Shown: positions 47,534-58,566 of the stretch, piece by piece
Layout of the letters: every line of letters starts with the position of its first letter
Position numbering within the stretch: the first letter of the stretch is position 1
Origin: Thozetella sp. PMI_491
Taxonomy: Eukaryota > Ascomycota > Sordariomycetes > Chaetosphaeriales > Chaetosphaeriaceae
Assembly: GCA_021432635.1 (NCBI GenBank)
Contig: MU270015.1
Location: forward strand, 2,393,757 to 2,457,756
Direction of reading: 5' to 3'
DNA length: 64,000 bases
Made by a program: the position numbers and the translations under genes
Notes under the pieces: model-generated
Database searches by the model: none
Seen by the model: the letters and a program-made list of their open reading frames with translations, nothing else
Told to the model about the DNA's origin: nothing

Positions 47534-48626
47534 TAAGCGACAGTCTACATACATGAATGTTAGTAATCGCAACAACTATGAGGACGACATCTTTCCTTTA
47601 TCTAGGCAAGAGTAGCCGTGATTCTCTCGACACGGTGCAGGGTAAAGGTTATTCGGCGCAAGATATAGGGATTCAGAATATATATTCCCGGGCAGCCCAG
47701 ATAGCAATAAGAAGCGGGGAGAATCCTTACCTGAAATTTTCCGAGTATCCACATCGGGCGGCGGGCAAAATAGTCGGCCCATGCAGACTCGGGGACCTCG
47801 GAGCCGGCCCCTCATGCTCGTTTCGGCGGGGTCACGAGTGAAGATTCAAAATTCTTGTGAAAAAATGGAATGAACCCATGGACTAGACGTAGTATAGGAA
47901 GGCCTATATATGTACCCGAGTCTCCGCATGATTACAGATTATACATGTATTGGTCGAGGCCCGAAAAGTGGTTGGCGTGTGATGCTAGTATCTGCCCTCA
48001 ACTTGGTGACGTTGGGCTCGGAAGAAAAAAAAGTCTCAAATTACGCCCTTGTCTCACGCCAGCCAATTAGCAGATAATAGTAGTTCTGTAGGAGGTGTAG
48101 AACCGGTGACCTTTTGACCCTGCCTTTATATCCCATTTTCCGTGTATTGGCTGGTGCGTTAATGGGAGAAAGGTGCGGTATACAGTCGAGATATTGCACA
48201 AGACAAACCCGGGGTTAACCTGGAGCAGAATTCAAATCTTACCCTATCGAGAACATTGCATTTTAGCACCTCTGTGCCTTGTTAACTGTAGCCTTGCGTC
48301 ACACATGTTCCCCCGCATCTTTCTTATGTACTCCGGCTGTTCTAGCCGGAGCTTTGTCCACCATGGGTACAGGTTTCCGAACGATAGTACCATCCGCGGC
48401 GGGGCCAAACAGGTTAAATCGCCCAAATTGCTACCCATCCCCCCCCCCCCCCCCCCCCGCGGGTGGGAGGGGAGCGGCGCTAGCAGGGCGCCGCGCAATT
48501 CCTGATTCACAAAATAGTCCAGTCTTTGGCAAAGTCCCTTAAATGAAGGGCAATCAACTCTTACTAAACACTGTTCTTTTTTTTTCTGCTATACCATTGT
48601 GGCGGAGTCTCCTAGCTGCCGCAGGG
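47534..48626. other. Intergenic, contains a C20 tract
   Basis: About 1.1 kb upstream of the DUF5703 gene. No gene recognised. A 20-base run of C lies at 48,439-48,458. Confidence 0.5.
48439..48458. repeat. Homopolymer run of 20 C
   Basis: Twenty C in a row, followed at once by a G-rich stretch (GCGGGTGGGAGGGGAGCGG). The complementary strand is a 20-base G run. It lies about 170 bases upstream of the proposed glycosidase start, so in its promoter region. Run length is prone to sequencing error. Confidence 0.9.
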
Positions 48627-51337
48627 ATGAGTTTCGCAAGACGCCTCAAAATTGTCGGCCTCATTGTATCTCTAGTACAATGGGGCCAGTCTATTAGTCT
48701 TCCATCCACGTACGATACAATTTGGACGACCCAGAGTGCAAATTCGGCTGGTTCTATGCCAGTTGGCGGAGGGGATGTTGGGCTGAATGTGTGGGCGGAG
48801 TCTGGTAAGACCGAATCTTTCACGATCACGCATACTATATCGGCTAACAGTGGACATAGGCGATATCCTTTTCTACATTGCGAAGAGTGGCGCATTTGAT
48901 GAGAATAATTCTCTCTTAAAGCTTGGTCGAGTCCGGCTTTCAATGTCACCAAATCCTTTTGCGATCAACGCGTCGAACTTTGAGCAGCGCCTACGTATTA
49001 ACGATGGATATGCGACATTCAAGGGCGAGTACGACACTCTTGTCAAGCTCTGGGTCGACGTAGAGACTTTTTCAATTCATTCGGAGATCACCAGCTCGAT
49101 AGAGCTAAATCTGACCGCTGGATTTGAATCGTGGCGTACCGACGGTCACCAAATCGTCGCTGTGGAGCAACGTATGTATTTTGGTATGCTGTACAGAGCG
49201 TCCACTCACCGGTCTCACAGAGGAAACATCTTGGGGTGTAAACAACGTTTCTCAACTGCCACTTCCTTACCAATACCCCGACGTTATTCGTTATACGTCT
49301 CGGGGAGTTTTGAATTACCATCATAACGCAGACACGCCTCTGTTCAATTTTCAAGTTGCACAGCAAAATCTCACATCAATCGACCAGAATTCGCTATTTA
49401 ACCCCATGAGAAACAACACCGTATGGTGCAACCTCAAAGCTACTTTACCTAATCCAGATTTCTAACTAGAGCCATAGTTCGGAACTTTTATGGCTTCTCC
49501 TCAGTTGGAGCCCGGGGCAACTACGACCGGCAAGTACCAGAGCACCAACTTCACGTCTTACAACCTGGTATCAAAGACAGCCGAAAAGTCCTTCCAGCTA
49601 TACATTGCCACAGGTCAGACTCAGACAGTACACGTCAACTGCTGGATCTCTTCTTTGGTCCAGAATGCCTCGAAAAGCGTTGCGGATAGTCACTCAACCT
49701 CTATAGGCTGGTGGCATTCATTCTGGGACCGATCATACATAATCATCAACCCAGACGCTCCATACAACGATTCAGGGTTTCAGGTGGGAAAGAACTATCA
49801 ATACTTCCGATATATGATGGCATGCAACGCAAAAGGGCAATACCCGACGAGGTTCAACGGAGGTATTTTTACTTTCGACCCAGTTCTTGTTAGTAGCACT
49901 ACCAGTTTCACTCCCGACTATAGGAAATGGTCTGGAGGCACTTTTACGGCTCAGAACCAGAGACTCTTGTACTGGCCGCTTCTTAAGAGCGGTGACTTTG
50001 ACATCATGACACGTACGTTTGACAAGTACTCCCAACTTAGTGAAGCTTACTAAACGAGGTACAGAACAGTTCAACTTTTACAGCAATATTTCTCCAACGA
50101 GTCGAAATCTAGGAAAATTTTATTTTGGCTTAGACGTTGGGCTCACATCCGAACAAATCGACAATACCGGACTGCCAAACGTTTACGAATATGACGCTAA
50201 CGCTTATTCTAGCGGAGAGGAGCGAGACTATCTCTACCCCGACGGAATTGATTTTAACGATTGGCTTGCATGGCTCAATGACGCGGCAAATGAATTCGCC
50301 GATATGATTTTGCAGGCGAACTTGTACACTGGTCTCGATATTAGTCCCTGGATCTCGTTCATCGAGTATCAGCTCGCATGGTTTGACGAATACTACCAGA
50401 AACGAAATGGCCTCGATGAGAACGGGAAGCTGATTCTTTATCCGGTATCCGGAGCTGAAACCTACAAAATGGCCCTCAATGCTGCGTCGACTGTATCAGG
50501 CCTTCGAAAGACGATCAAGGATCTCATATTGGCTAATCCCGATTTGATAAAGGGGAACAATTCGTACTATAACCAGTTCCTTGCCCGAGTTCCATCTACT
50601 CCTCTCCAGCCATGCCCTGGGCATACAAGTGAGTAAATAGTCGCTTGTTTACACCCGTCCCTTGCCACCAGTCTAATCCGAGAAGGCTTGACCTGCATTG
50701 CGCCCGCAACGAACTACTCGTTTACGAAGAATGACGAACCAACCGCAATGTATCCAGTGTTCCGTAAGTCTTCCGATATATTTTAAAGGATATAAGCTTA
50801 TATATCCACAGCCTGGGGCGAATACGGGCTTGGGCAGGACACAGATCTGAGTACCGCTATACATACGTATTTTAATGATAGTCAGTCTTCAGGGTACCAC
50901 GGCACCTAGTGAGCACTCCTATCTTCTCTTTAAAAGCTCGTTGCTAATGTAGCGGTAGCGGCTGGCGACAGGACCAGATTTGGTTCGCTCGCATGGGCTT
51001 AACGTCTCAAGCAGCTAGCAATACTGCCAGCAGATTCTCAGACAGCACTACCTATCGCTTCCCGACATTCAAAGGGCCAAATTACGACTGGTCACCAGAC
51101 ATCAATCATTATGGAAGCGCGGCCATAGGACTTCAGGAAATGATCATGCAGACGTTCGCAAAAAATAACACCCAAATTCGCCTTTTACCAGCTTGGCCAG
51201 CAGAATGGACAGGCTACTTCAAGCTATCTGCCCCATTTCTAACTACAGTGTCTGCTAATATTACTGGTCTTTCATTGAGTAGTTTAGAAGTTTCCCCTCC
51301 TTCTAGGATGGTAGACATTGTTTTTGGGACGGGATGA
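48627..51337 (+). CDS. DUF5703/GH95-like glycosidase, secreted, 785 residues
   Basis: Eight exons: 48627-48804, 48860-49171, 49221-49420, 49478-50012, 50059-50628, 50683-50763, 50812-50908, 50953-51337; lengths sum to 786 codons including stop. The N-terminal domain (SAGSMPVGGGDVGLNVW, GDILFYIAKSGAFDENNSLLKLGRVR) is of the DUF5703 type. The middle (GWWHSFWDRSYI, FRYMMACNAKGQYPTRFNGG) and C-terminal part (VFPWGEYGLG, WRQDQIWFARMGL, LLPAWPAEWTGYFKL) resemble the six-hairpin catalytic module of GH95-like enzymes, which cut fucosides or galactosides. The start at 48,627 gives a signal peptide (FARRLKIVGLIVSLVQWGQS); an in-frame ATG at 48,543 would give 813 residues. The junctions near 50,013-50,058 and 50,629-50,682 are less certain than the others. 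Intact. Substrate not known. Confidence 0.75.
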
Positions 51338-51488
51338 GTGTCTTCCTTACTATCTCTGCCAGTTCCCCCTCTCGTCATCCCCGTTGGAGAATAAGTAGAG
51401 ATGGCTTGAAGCCTTTGAAGCCGACATGAGACCCTCGCAATGGGATGACGTTTCGAATCGATATCCATCGATAGTGAGGCTAGAGACT

Positions 51489-53771
51489 CTATGTATTCCA
51501 ATGGCTTCTTCGATAGTATGTGTTCGACTGTAGAGAATCAGGTGCAAGAGCGGCGACCTGAAATTCAACGTCTCGCAGAAGATTGGCGCACACAAGCCTA
51601 ACTGCAGTATTGGGCTTGGGCATATTTCCTGTTAAACCAGAGGACAAGAAAATAGGAGCGATATGGTGCTGTATCAACTTAGCTCGGCTGGCTTCTTGGT
51701 CGTCTTCGAGGTCAATATATCGATGACAAACGTTCCTGTAATGTGCCGGTGGTATTGTACCCGTGTCAGACGCCGCTTCCCTACACAAGCTGAACATCAA
51801 GGTAGACCAGGATAAAAATCGACCGATATCACATCCTTCCCTCTGATGCCTCTCGAGGGACCGGACGAAAGATCCCAGAGCTTCCAGGCCTCGTTCTGTC
51901 TGTGAACTGAATGGTTTTCTTAGCCCGTCTCCGACGAGCTCCATGACCGAGGGCAGAACGTAAGTAAGGAGGCGCCTATTAATGTTAGCGTTTGTTAGAA
52001 GTGAAATTGCCGGAATGCTCACCATAGATCTAGAAAAGAGACATTGACACGATTGACTAAACTCAAAGAGTGTCTGAGGGTGTAGTGGAGATGCGAAGTC
52101 AAGGCTAATGGGTGAGGTTCGGGATAACTAGCGTCACTAGGTGACTCTGTCGGACTGGTGGCTAAATGCAATGTTCGATAGATGATGTATATGCATCGAT
52201 AGAATTCGAGGTGTAACATTGCTATCGGGAAAGCAATAGTTCCTGTACTCCCCTGTTCCACCAATTCCGGCCGAATACTTTCGGGGAGTGTTTGCCTCCA
52301 GTTTTCGAGCTGCTCGAGAAGTTGTCTAGCATGGTCCGTCGATCTGGAATTCATACCTCCAACGCCTTGGTGGAGAATTCTATACGCCTCTCCTTGTTTT
52401 AAAGCAAGCTCAGCTGCGAGGCGGAAGGTATTGGCAGCTATATTTTCCGTGATTTGGATATTGCCAAGCCCATCGGGTGGACTTGCGCTTGGAAGGCTCA
52501 CATTACAGTTCTCTAGGCTCAAGGGCAGGCATGGCGGGATGCTGGACTGAATATCGAGCATGTATGTAATCCAAAACACTCGTCGTCGTTGCTCCGCTTC
52601 CATAGTATCAAGGTTATCACCGGGATCCGTATCTAGACCCAGAATGCGGACCATTCTTGCGGCAGCGGCGACTAAGAGCGACATAAATTTCATATCGGTA
52701 GTATTTCTTATGAAAACTGTCATGAGAAGAACTGCTTGGAGGTCCAAGAGAGATTGACTGGTGAATAAGATTTCCTCGTAGACAGACATGGCATTTCTGA
52801 AGTGATTCCACGCATAAGGCGAAATTGCGGCGACAAAGTTATTTGTGGCTTTCCGCTGCACGGCGATGGCGAGGGCTGTGTTAAGACAAGCCCACTTCGC
52901 CGGGTCCTCGGAGTTTGGGTCAGTCGTGGGCCCGCTCTGGTACATCTCTCTGAAAGATGCTTCATTAAATATTGGCAAAATGCTGTTTACTTCGTCGAGG
53001 AACAAGTTGTACAGATCTTCGGTTCCTTCGTCTGGCAATAACGGGGCGTGAAGCATTCGTATAGGAGCGGCGTGAGCGTCACTCTCGTCTCTCTGCAAAG
53101 ATGCATGGCCCAGGTCGTTTAGGGCCTGCAGTATTGGAGGCATTGGTCGAGCAGGAGGCTTAGGTTCTGACTTCCTTGCTATCTGGGATAGAGCGATCAT
53201 GTGGACAGCGGGGGCAGGGCTGACTGCGCCTGGGACAAGAGCGCCTAAAGTCTCGACATGTTCGCCTGAAGGGGCATCGCCGTCCTGTGATCGACCCTCA
53301 GTAGTGGAAGGCTCGCTTCTGGTCTGCCTAGGCGGGCACCGCTTCGCTGGGGCCGTAAAGCTCGCATCAACGGGATCGTCCGATTGCATTCCACAGCGAG
53401 TAAGTAAAGACTCTACACCCCTAAGCCTCTGTTCGAGATCTTCAATGCGGCCTGGTCTGAGGTATCATCAGTAGTTACTCCAATAGGACAGTTGGAGCCT
53501 TCCTCGGGTAGCGGCAAGACACACCTCTTGCCCTTTCCCCTTCTCTTTAGCTCTCCATAGCTGCACTCTACGCCGTCTTTGCGGCAGCGGGAACACGAGG
53601 GTCTCTCACCACCGCATTTATCCTTTTTTCGACGGCATCGACCACAAGCCTGGCAGTGAACCACGCGATCAGCTATTCATATATTCTGAGAGGGGCAATC
53701 GCGGAAGAAACATTATACCTTGGCACCACGAACGGTGGCCGGAACCCTGGTTGAGCTAGAGGAGGACTCCA
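51489..53771 (-). CDS. Zn2Cys6 transcription factor with Fungal_trans domain, about 699 residues
   Basis: Exons 53,771-53,718, 53,649-53,525, 53,456-52,023 and 51,975-51,489 sum to 699 codons plus stop. The binuclear zinc cluster starts right after the first intron: ACGRCRRKKDKC...CSRCRKDGVEC, spacing C-x2-C-x6-C-x6-C-x2-C-x6-C, followed by basic KRRGKGKR and a short coiled coil RIEDLEQRLRGVESLL. The middle homology region (Fungal_trans) includes DLYNLFLDEVNSILPIF, AAARMVRILGLDTDPG and RRRVFWITYMLDIQ. It would act in the nucleus as an activator of nearby or catabolic genes; the targets are not known. Intron 2 has two equally good splice pairs (see findings). It converges on the DUF5703 glycosidase with 151 bases between, and is followed upstream by an NmrA-like gene. 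Confidence 0.9.
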
Positions 53772-54127
53772 TATTTACAGAAAACAGTTCTCTCTGCTTT
53801 CAAAAGGAACCGTCACCTAACCGAGGTGTCAATAAAATGCTAAGAACTTGACTGGAGTCATAGGCGGTTAAACGAAGCATCAAGCCAAGTGCACTGGTTC
53901 CGTCAAAATGTGGATCTAGATTTGTCAGCGCGTAGTCGTGGTGTTCAATGGGATTGCGCCTGATAAAGCCTAGTCGTAAATCGGGCGGGGGCAAATTTGC
54001 CTCCGGCCTAGGCTAGCAACATAAGGACGAAGCTTACCATGGCACCAAGATATCTAAGAGACTTTAACTACCTAGGCAAGCAATTCAGCACCTCATGATA
54101 AGCCATGGAGTGATATTCATCTATTCC
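53772..54127. other. Intergenic, no gene seen
   Basis: 356 bases between the regulator start and the 3' end of the NmrA-like gene. Nothing recognisable beyond the expected promoter and terminator. Confidence 0.5.
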
Positions 54128-55078
54128 TCACTTGCACAAAGCGGCAACCTTTGCCTCGAGCTCCTCATCGCTGAGATATCCCAGTCCCAGCCAGTCATTG
54201 TCTACAGTCTTGTACACTGAGTGGAACTTCCCCGCTAGGATCGAAGCCCCGAGCAGGCGGTATGAAGTTGCAGATTTGAACTCTTCGTCGCCCGCAAGGG
54301 CCAAAGCGTCTTGGTATTCCGCTTCGCCGTCGACACGTACCTCTGTCCACTCAGTCGTGGAGTGCTTCTTTGCGAGGGCAAGGATCTTGGCTTGAGATGA
54401 AACTGTGTCGTGAATGAAGATGATGCGGTTCTTGCTCGCTTCAGGCTGCGCAAGGGAAGAAGCAATGGCTTTTGCGACGGTGACTTCGCTCGTGATGCTG
54501 ACCTTGTGCCTCCCGTCGTCGAAAAGCCGAGCGGTGCGGGTCTGAAAGTCCACGAACAAGCCCATGGACAAGACTAGGTCTAGAAAGCCACCGTTCGAAA
54601 AAACTGTATATTCTAGAACTCCCTCCTCGGCCTTCTCGGCGAGGTAGTCCTGGATGCTACGAAATGGTTTCAAGAAGCCCAAAACTTCCTGAGCTTTAGG
54701 GTCGGTATTAAATGTGCCAAAGTCGGACGGTATAAAACGCTTCACTCCTGCCTCAATGGCAGCATCGATGAAGGGTCTCTGGTCTCTGATTGCTTCGCTC
54801 GCGACGGTGCTGATGACGACGTCCTGCCCACGCAAGGCATTGATAATGCTCTCCCGAGAGCTGTAGTCAACTCGAGCCACCTTTACACCGGTGTATAGGC
54901 CAGTCAAAGAGTCAGAGCTCCGGCTCAAGACTGTAACCTCGAAGCCAGCAGTCGCCAGCTGTTCGACCACGGCCGATCCAAGGAGGCCTTTCTACTTTGC
55001 GTCAGTTAAATATAATCGTGTAGTACTGAGAAGCAATGGGCATACACCAATCACGACGACTTTCTTATAGGGTGTCAT
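54128..55078 (-). CDS. NmrA-like/isoflavone-reductase-type NAD(P)-binding protein, 298 residues
   Basis: Exons 55,078-55,046 and 54,991-54,128 with a 54-nt intron sum to 298 codons plus stop. The intron lies inside the glycine-rich dinucleotide loop: exon 1 ends KKVVVIG and exon 2 begins KGLLGSAVVEQL, giving GxGxxG. Further family features are VTVLSRSS, the QDVVISTV strand, KRFIPSDFGTFNTDP (typical of fungal isoflavone-reductase-like proteins) and YTVFSNGGFLD. Members are atypical SDRs: some reduce phenylpropanoids, others, like NmrA, sense redox state without catalysis. Which applies here is open. Same strand as the Zn2Cys6 gene downstream; no shared promoter. Intact. Confidence 0.9.
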
Positions 55079-55693
55079 AGTTTCAACTGAGAAAGGTTAA
55101 ATGAGAAAGCAGTTTGAGTAACTTTGGACGCGAAGGTGACGCTGTCAGCTGTGGACGGTGCCCCGAGAGAACTGAGAAGCGGAAATCTTGACCGTACATG
55201 TACGTGCCCGAAAAGACTCCTGGAAGACAAATCATCTAGCTTATTATTCAGCGATCCATTCCCGGAGACAATATTCCCTTCGCACTCAATTGTGCTGACG
55301 TATAAGGCGCGTATAGCGAATGCGCGGCGACGGGGACATAATTGCCCCCGGCCCGGTGCTGACTCCAACCAGACCCACGTACGCCTGCACTAGGGGATGA
55401 CCCAATAACATGAACTCCACTACTCCGTGAGTGAGTAGGGGATTCCAGGGCTGTGAAGAGTACACAGCCTCTAGAAGTATCGGTTATGTAATAAATTAGG
55501 CCAACAAATAGGCGAAGTGGGTAGGGCTTTCCCACACTTGAACCGAACACCGACAGTAGCTAACACCGGCTTCACTGGTGTAAACACAGCCCTGGGACTT
55601 GTCTTGCCAGCTGTGAGGCGGGTATCAATGCCATGATGGCCGAATCGCAAGCGCCCTCACGCCAGGGCTTGCTGGGTAGAAATCGGATGGCCA
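55079..55693. other. Intergenic, no gene seen
   Basis: About 610 bases upstream of the NmrA-like gene, containing its promoter. Several short frames without resemblance. Confidence 0.5.
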
Positions 55694-56146
55694 TTATCGC
55701 GTCGCGAGATTCGGTTCGCTTCGGGCGACAATGAACAATGGCTTGATGAAGCTCATCCGGAATGAGAACAACGGCAGGAGACCCGTAGCTTCTAAAGACT
55801 GCTCGCCCCTGGCGGATTCACAGCGTTTGGTTGGAATATCCGTGGCCCAGGCCTCAGTTGTGAGATCGGCGATACGGGCAAATATCGGTATGATCATCTC
55901 AGTGACGCCCGGGTAAACAGGTGATATTGTCACAGGGTCAGGAGGGGACGGATCAGTATTGACTTGTTTAATCGTGAGAGTTAGCATTAGATAGTTGACG
56001 TGGAGCAGGGGTCGGCGGTATCTCTCGTCGGTCTCGGACAGTTGCGTACAGGTGCGGAGGAGGTTATCATACCACAACGCCAGACGCGATTGGGAACACT
56101 CTTCACTTAGGCGGCACTGGCAGGCATGTGGTTGCAACACGAGCTA
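55694..56146 (-). pseudogene. Remnant frame, possibly C-terminal part of a fungal transcription factor
   Basis: An open minus-strand frame of about 150 codons (CRLSEECSQSRLALWYDNL, DERYRRPLLHVNYLMLTLTIKQ, MIIPIFARIADLTTEAW) resembles the helical C-terminal region of Zn2Cys6 regulators in style, but I cannot name the family. Its upstream end abuts a MITE starting at 56,147. Beyond the MITE, minus-strand sequence at 56,837-56,930 (NEIMISCHMIAYSCGS) could be more of the same gene, but precise excision of the element would not restore the frame. Confidence 0.35.
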
Positions 56147-56310
56147 AGTCGACCTACGTGCCAACCGCCCACCCCCTCAACCGCCCACCATTTCCCATAC
56201 AAAACAGCCAACAAGGGTAGTATTTCACTTCACTACAATGAAAGCATTACTGGAGCAAATATTTTAAAACTAAATATATAGAATATATATATATTAAAGA
56301 TAATAGAAAT
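56147..56310 (+). repeat. Left terminal inverted repeat of the MITE
   Basis: About 164 bases complementary to 56,672-56,836, with only scattered mismatches such as GTCGACC against GTCAACC near the tip. GC-rich outer 50 bases, AT-rich inner part. Confidence 0.85.
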
Positions 56311-56671
56311 ATATTTTATAAGCTTTTTAATTAGTTTATACTAAGAGGACTTGAATAAAATATAAGTGAGCAAAATTGTTAAGGTTTATATGAAATCTCT
56401 ATATAAACCTTAACATTTATTTATGCCTAATAATACCTCGATATTAAAAGATCAGTAACTTATATAAGAAATATATAACTGTATTAATTCAATAAAAAGA
56501 TCCTTATTACTTCTAGATCAATAAAAAAATCCAGTATCATAAAAAAGAAAATTTCATATATTTATATAGTGAGTCTTACTAATCTATAAAATTTTTACTA
56601 GTAAAATTTTAATAGATCTTAAAAAATTAATATTATTATACAACCTTTACAGTCAAATAGAAATAAAAAAT

Positions 56672-56836
56672 ATTTCTATTATCTTTAATATATATATATT
56701 CTATATATTTAATTTTGAAATATTTGCTCTAGTAATGCTTTCAATGTAGTGAAGTGAAATACTACCATTGTTGGCTGTTTTGTATGGGAAATGGTGGGCG
56801 GTTGAGGGGGGTGGGCGGTTGGCACGTAGGTTGACT
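56672..56836 (-). repeat. Right terminal inverted repeat of the MITE
   Basis: Inverted partner of 56,147-56,310. The outer end reads GGCACGTAGGTTGACT followed by the TA duplication. Confidence 0.85.
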
Positions 56837-56838
56837 TA

Positions 56839-57181
56839 AAAGCATCATCCGAAATACTGCCGCACGAATAGGCAATCATATGGCAGGAGATCATGATTTC
56901 ATTCACTATTCGGGTCAGGTCCTCGCCGAGCGCCTAAGGTGGTGTTTGTGGATTCGTAGGGTACATGTAGGTTGATGAAGAGAACTTGAAACTTCATCTA
57001 TTCCTTGAGTACGAATAGAAGGCAGCTTAAGAAGACAAATCCGGTCAACATGCCGATGCCAATGCAGTGCATATTTACTATTGGTTCTCTCTGGGGAGTG
57101 AAAATATTCATGGAAGAAGGCTGTCGCTTGCAATGGTTCAAGCGATGAGGAAAATAGGTACTTGCGAAGTACCGCTGCCGC
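56839..57181. other. Non-coding, possible permease fragment
   Basis: Minus-strand sequence near 57,000-57,070 reads MHCIGIGMLTGFVFLSCLLF, which resembles a membrane span of an amino acid/choline permease, but it ends at a stop after 24 residues and no neighbouring spans are found. Otherwise nothing recognisable. Confidence 0.3.
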
Positions 57182-58360
57182 CTATTTGCGCATCGTCACA
57201 ATGACACTATCTCCGCTGGTATTCCTATATGGACTCTTCTGTAGAATCCTAAGTCCAGCCTTGTGTAGGAGCTCATCCCACTGCCTCTCAGTTCGCTCGA
57301 TCGCTGCGAGAGAAGTCATCACGGTCATGTCCACATCAGTTGCACGTAGATTCGCACCGGTGTTGGGGATAACTATCTCATCTATGATCAGTATGGAATC
57401 TGGACCCAAGGCAGGCAAGTGGTTCTGAATAATCGTCACGGCTTTCTCGTCTGGGTAATCATGGATGATATTGCCCATGTCATAAATACAAGCATCTAGA
57501 GTATATTAGCCATTGCTTCTCGGCGAAGTCGGACTAGGGTGCTCACTCTGGAGAGGCTGCTCAGTCCAAAAGTGGTATGCTTTTTTCTCGACTCCCGTCT
57601 ACCGGGATGGCATGCGTTATCACGAAAGGTTGATCCTGGAGAACGACGCGACCTGGAACACTGGGGTACATTTTCTTCAGGAGAGCCGTCTGCTGCCCAA
57701 TCCCGCCGCCGACGGCGACGAAAATGAGGGTTTCGGCGGAAGAGCTGGAGATGTAGTTGGCGAAGTCAAACACACACAGGAAGTTCTTCTGGGTATCGTG
57801 CATCTCCGACATGTACAGAATGAACTCTGCCATAAGATCCAGCTGACTTATAGCCCACGCCCATGCAGGTAAGCTCGTATTATGCGCGACTTGGAAAGGG
57901 CTATGGAGCACATCGGCAGGATTAATGTAGTTGGTAGCAGCTAGAAACTTCGTCGTAGCTCCAAGGCGAGGCAAAATGGCCAAGGAACTTAATCAGTTAG
58001 TCGGTAGATAGAGAAGAGTAGAAAGTTAGCATTGTGGGTCATCACTCACGCGTAAGAAATGCCGGCCCTGAAGGATGGACGGGCAAGCGTCCGAGTTATA
58101 TTGTTAGCGGCGAATGTGTCTTTACCAACTTCGTCAACCAGACCACCAGAAGCTTAGAAGGGCAGAATACGACCCGCGGTGCATTGTTAGAAATTAAACC
58201 CAGGATTAGGCAGTAGGAAATATGTTTTAAATAATGCGTCGGCCTTCGCGGATTTGGCTAATGCAGCGCCGCTTAGGGGCATGTCGGATTCTGCGAGCGT
58301 CTTGAAGACATTAAGATCACCAGCAACTTTGCAGAAGGTGAGAATCTTCAGCTACAATGG
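57182..58360 (-). pseudogene. Plant/fungal-type O-methyltransferase, broken
   Basis: Minus-strand pieces in the right order make up an O-methyltransferase_2 protein: KVAGDLNVFKTLAESDMPLS (dimerisation part, near 58,300), EVGKDTFAANNITRTLA near 58,110, NPADVLHSPFQVAHNTSLPAWAW near 57,880, the SAM motif as FVAVGGGIGQQ near 57,730, LQDQP, and after a 51-nt intron (57,546-57,496) MGNIIHDYPDEKA with the catalytic His region to the stop at 57,182. Two defects are visible. The SAM motif has Ala where the family has Asp (DVGGG). One extra base near 57,592 shifts the frame before VEKKAYHFWTEQPLQ. Exon 2-3 borders are also degraded. The family methylates hydroxyl groups of polyketides and phenols. Confidence 0.75.
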
Positions 58361-58566
58361 GCTGTGAGTCAGTGTGAAGGGACGATTGCAATATGTGTTG
58401 CATCAACGCTAGAGCTACCATGCTGAATGTGGGACTCTTTGCGTGTAACTTGCGCAACTGCGCGAAATCTTTGTGATACTTGGAAATGGAGAAAAATGTT
58501 TAACAAAAGACGACTAGATTTCCTGCCCAACATGCCATCATGAGGCATCCCCAGAGTCTATCTACT

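Larger units (their letters stand above)
56147..56836. mobile_element. MITE with long terminal inverted repeats and TA target duplication
   Basis: A 690-bp AT-rich element without coding capacity. Its ends are inverted copies of about 165 bp (56,147-56,310 and 56,672-56,836) starting AGTCRACCTACGTGCC and containing a CCGCCCACC motif twice. A TA dinucleotide flanks each side (56,145-56,146 and 56,837-56,838), the target duplication of Tc1/mariner-type transposons. Long TIRs, small size and lack of transposase make it a MITE or solo derivative. The centre contains a further hairpin at about 56,379-56,416. The arms differ at few positions, so insertion was fairly recent. Confidence 0.85.
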
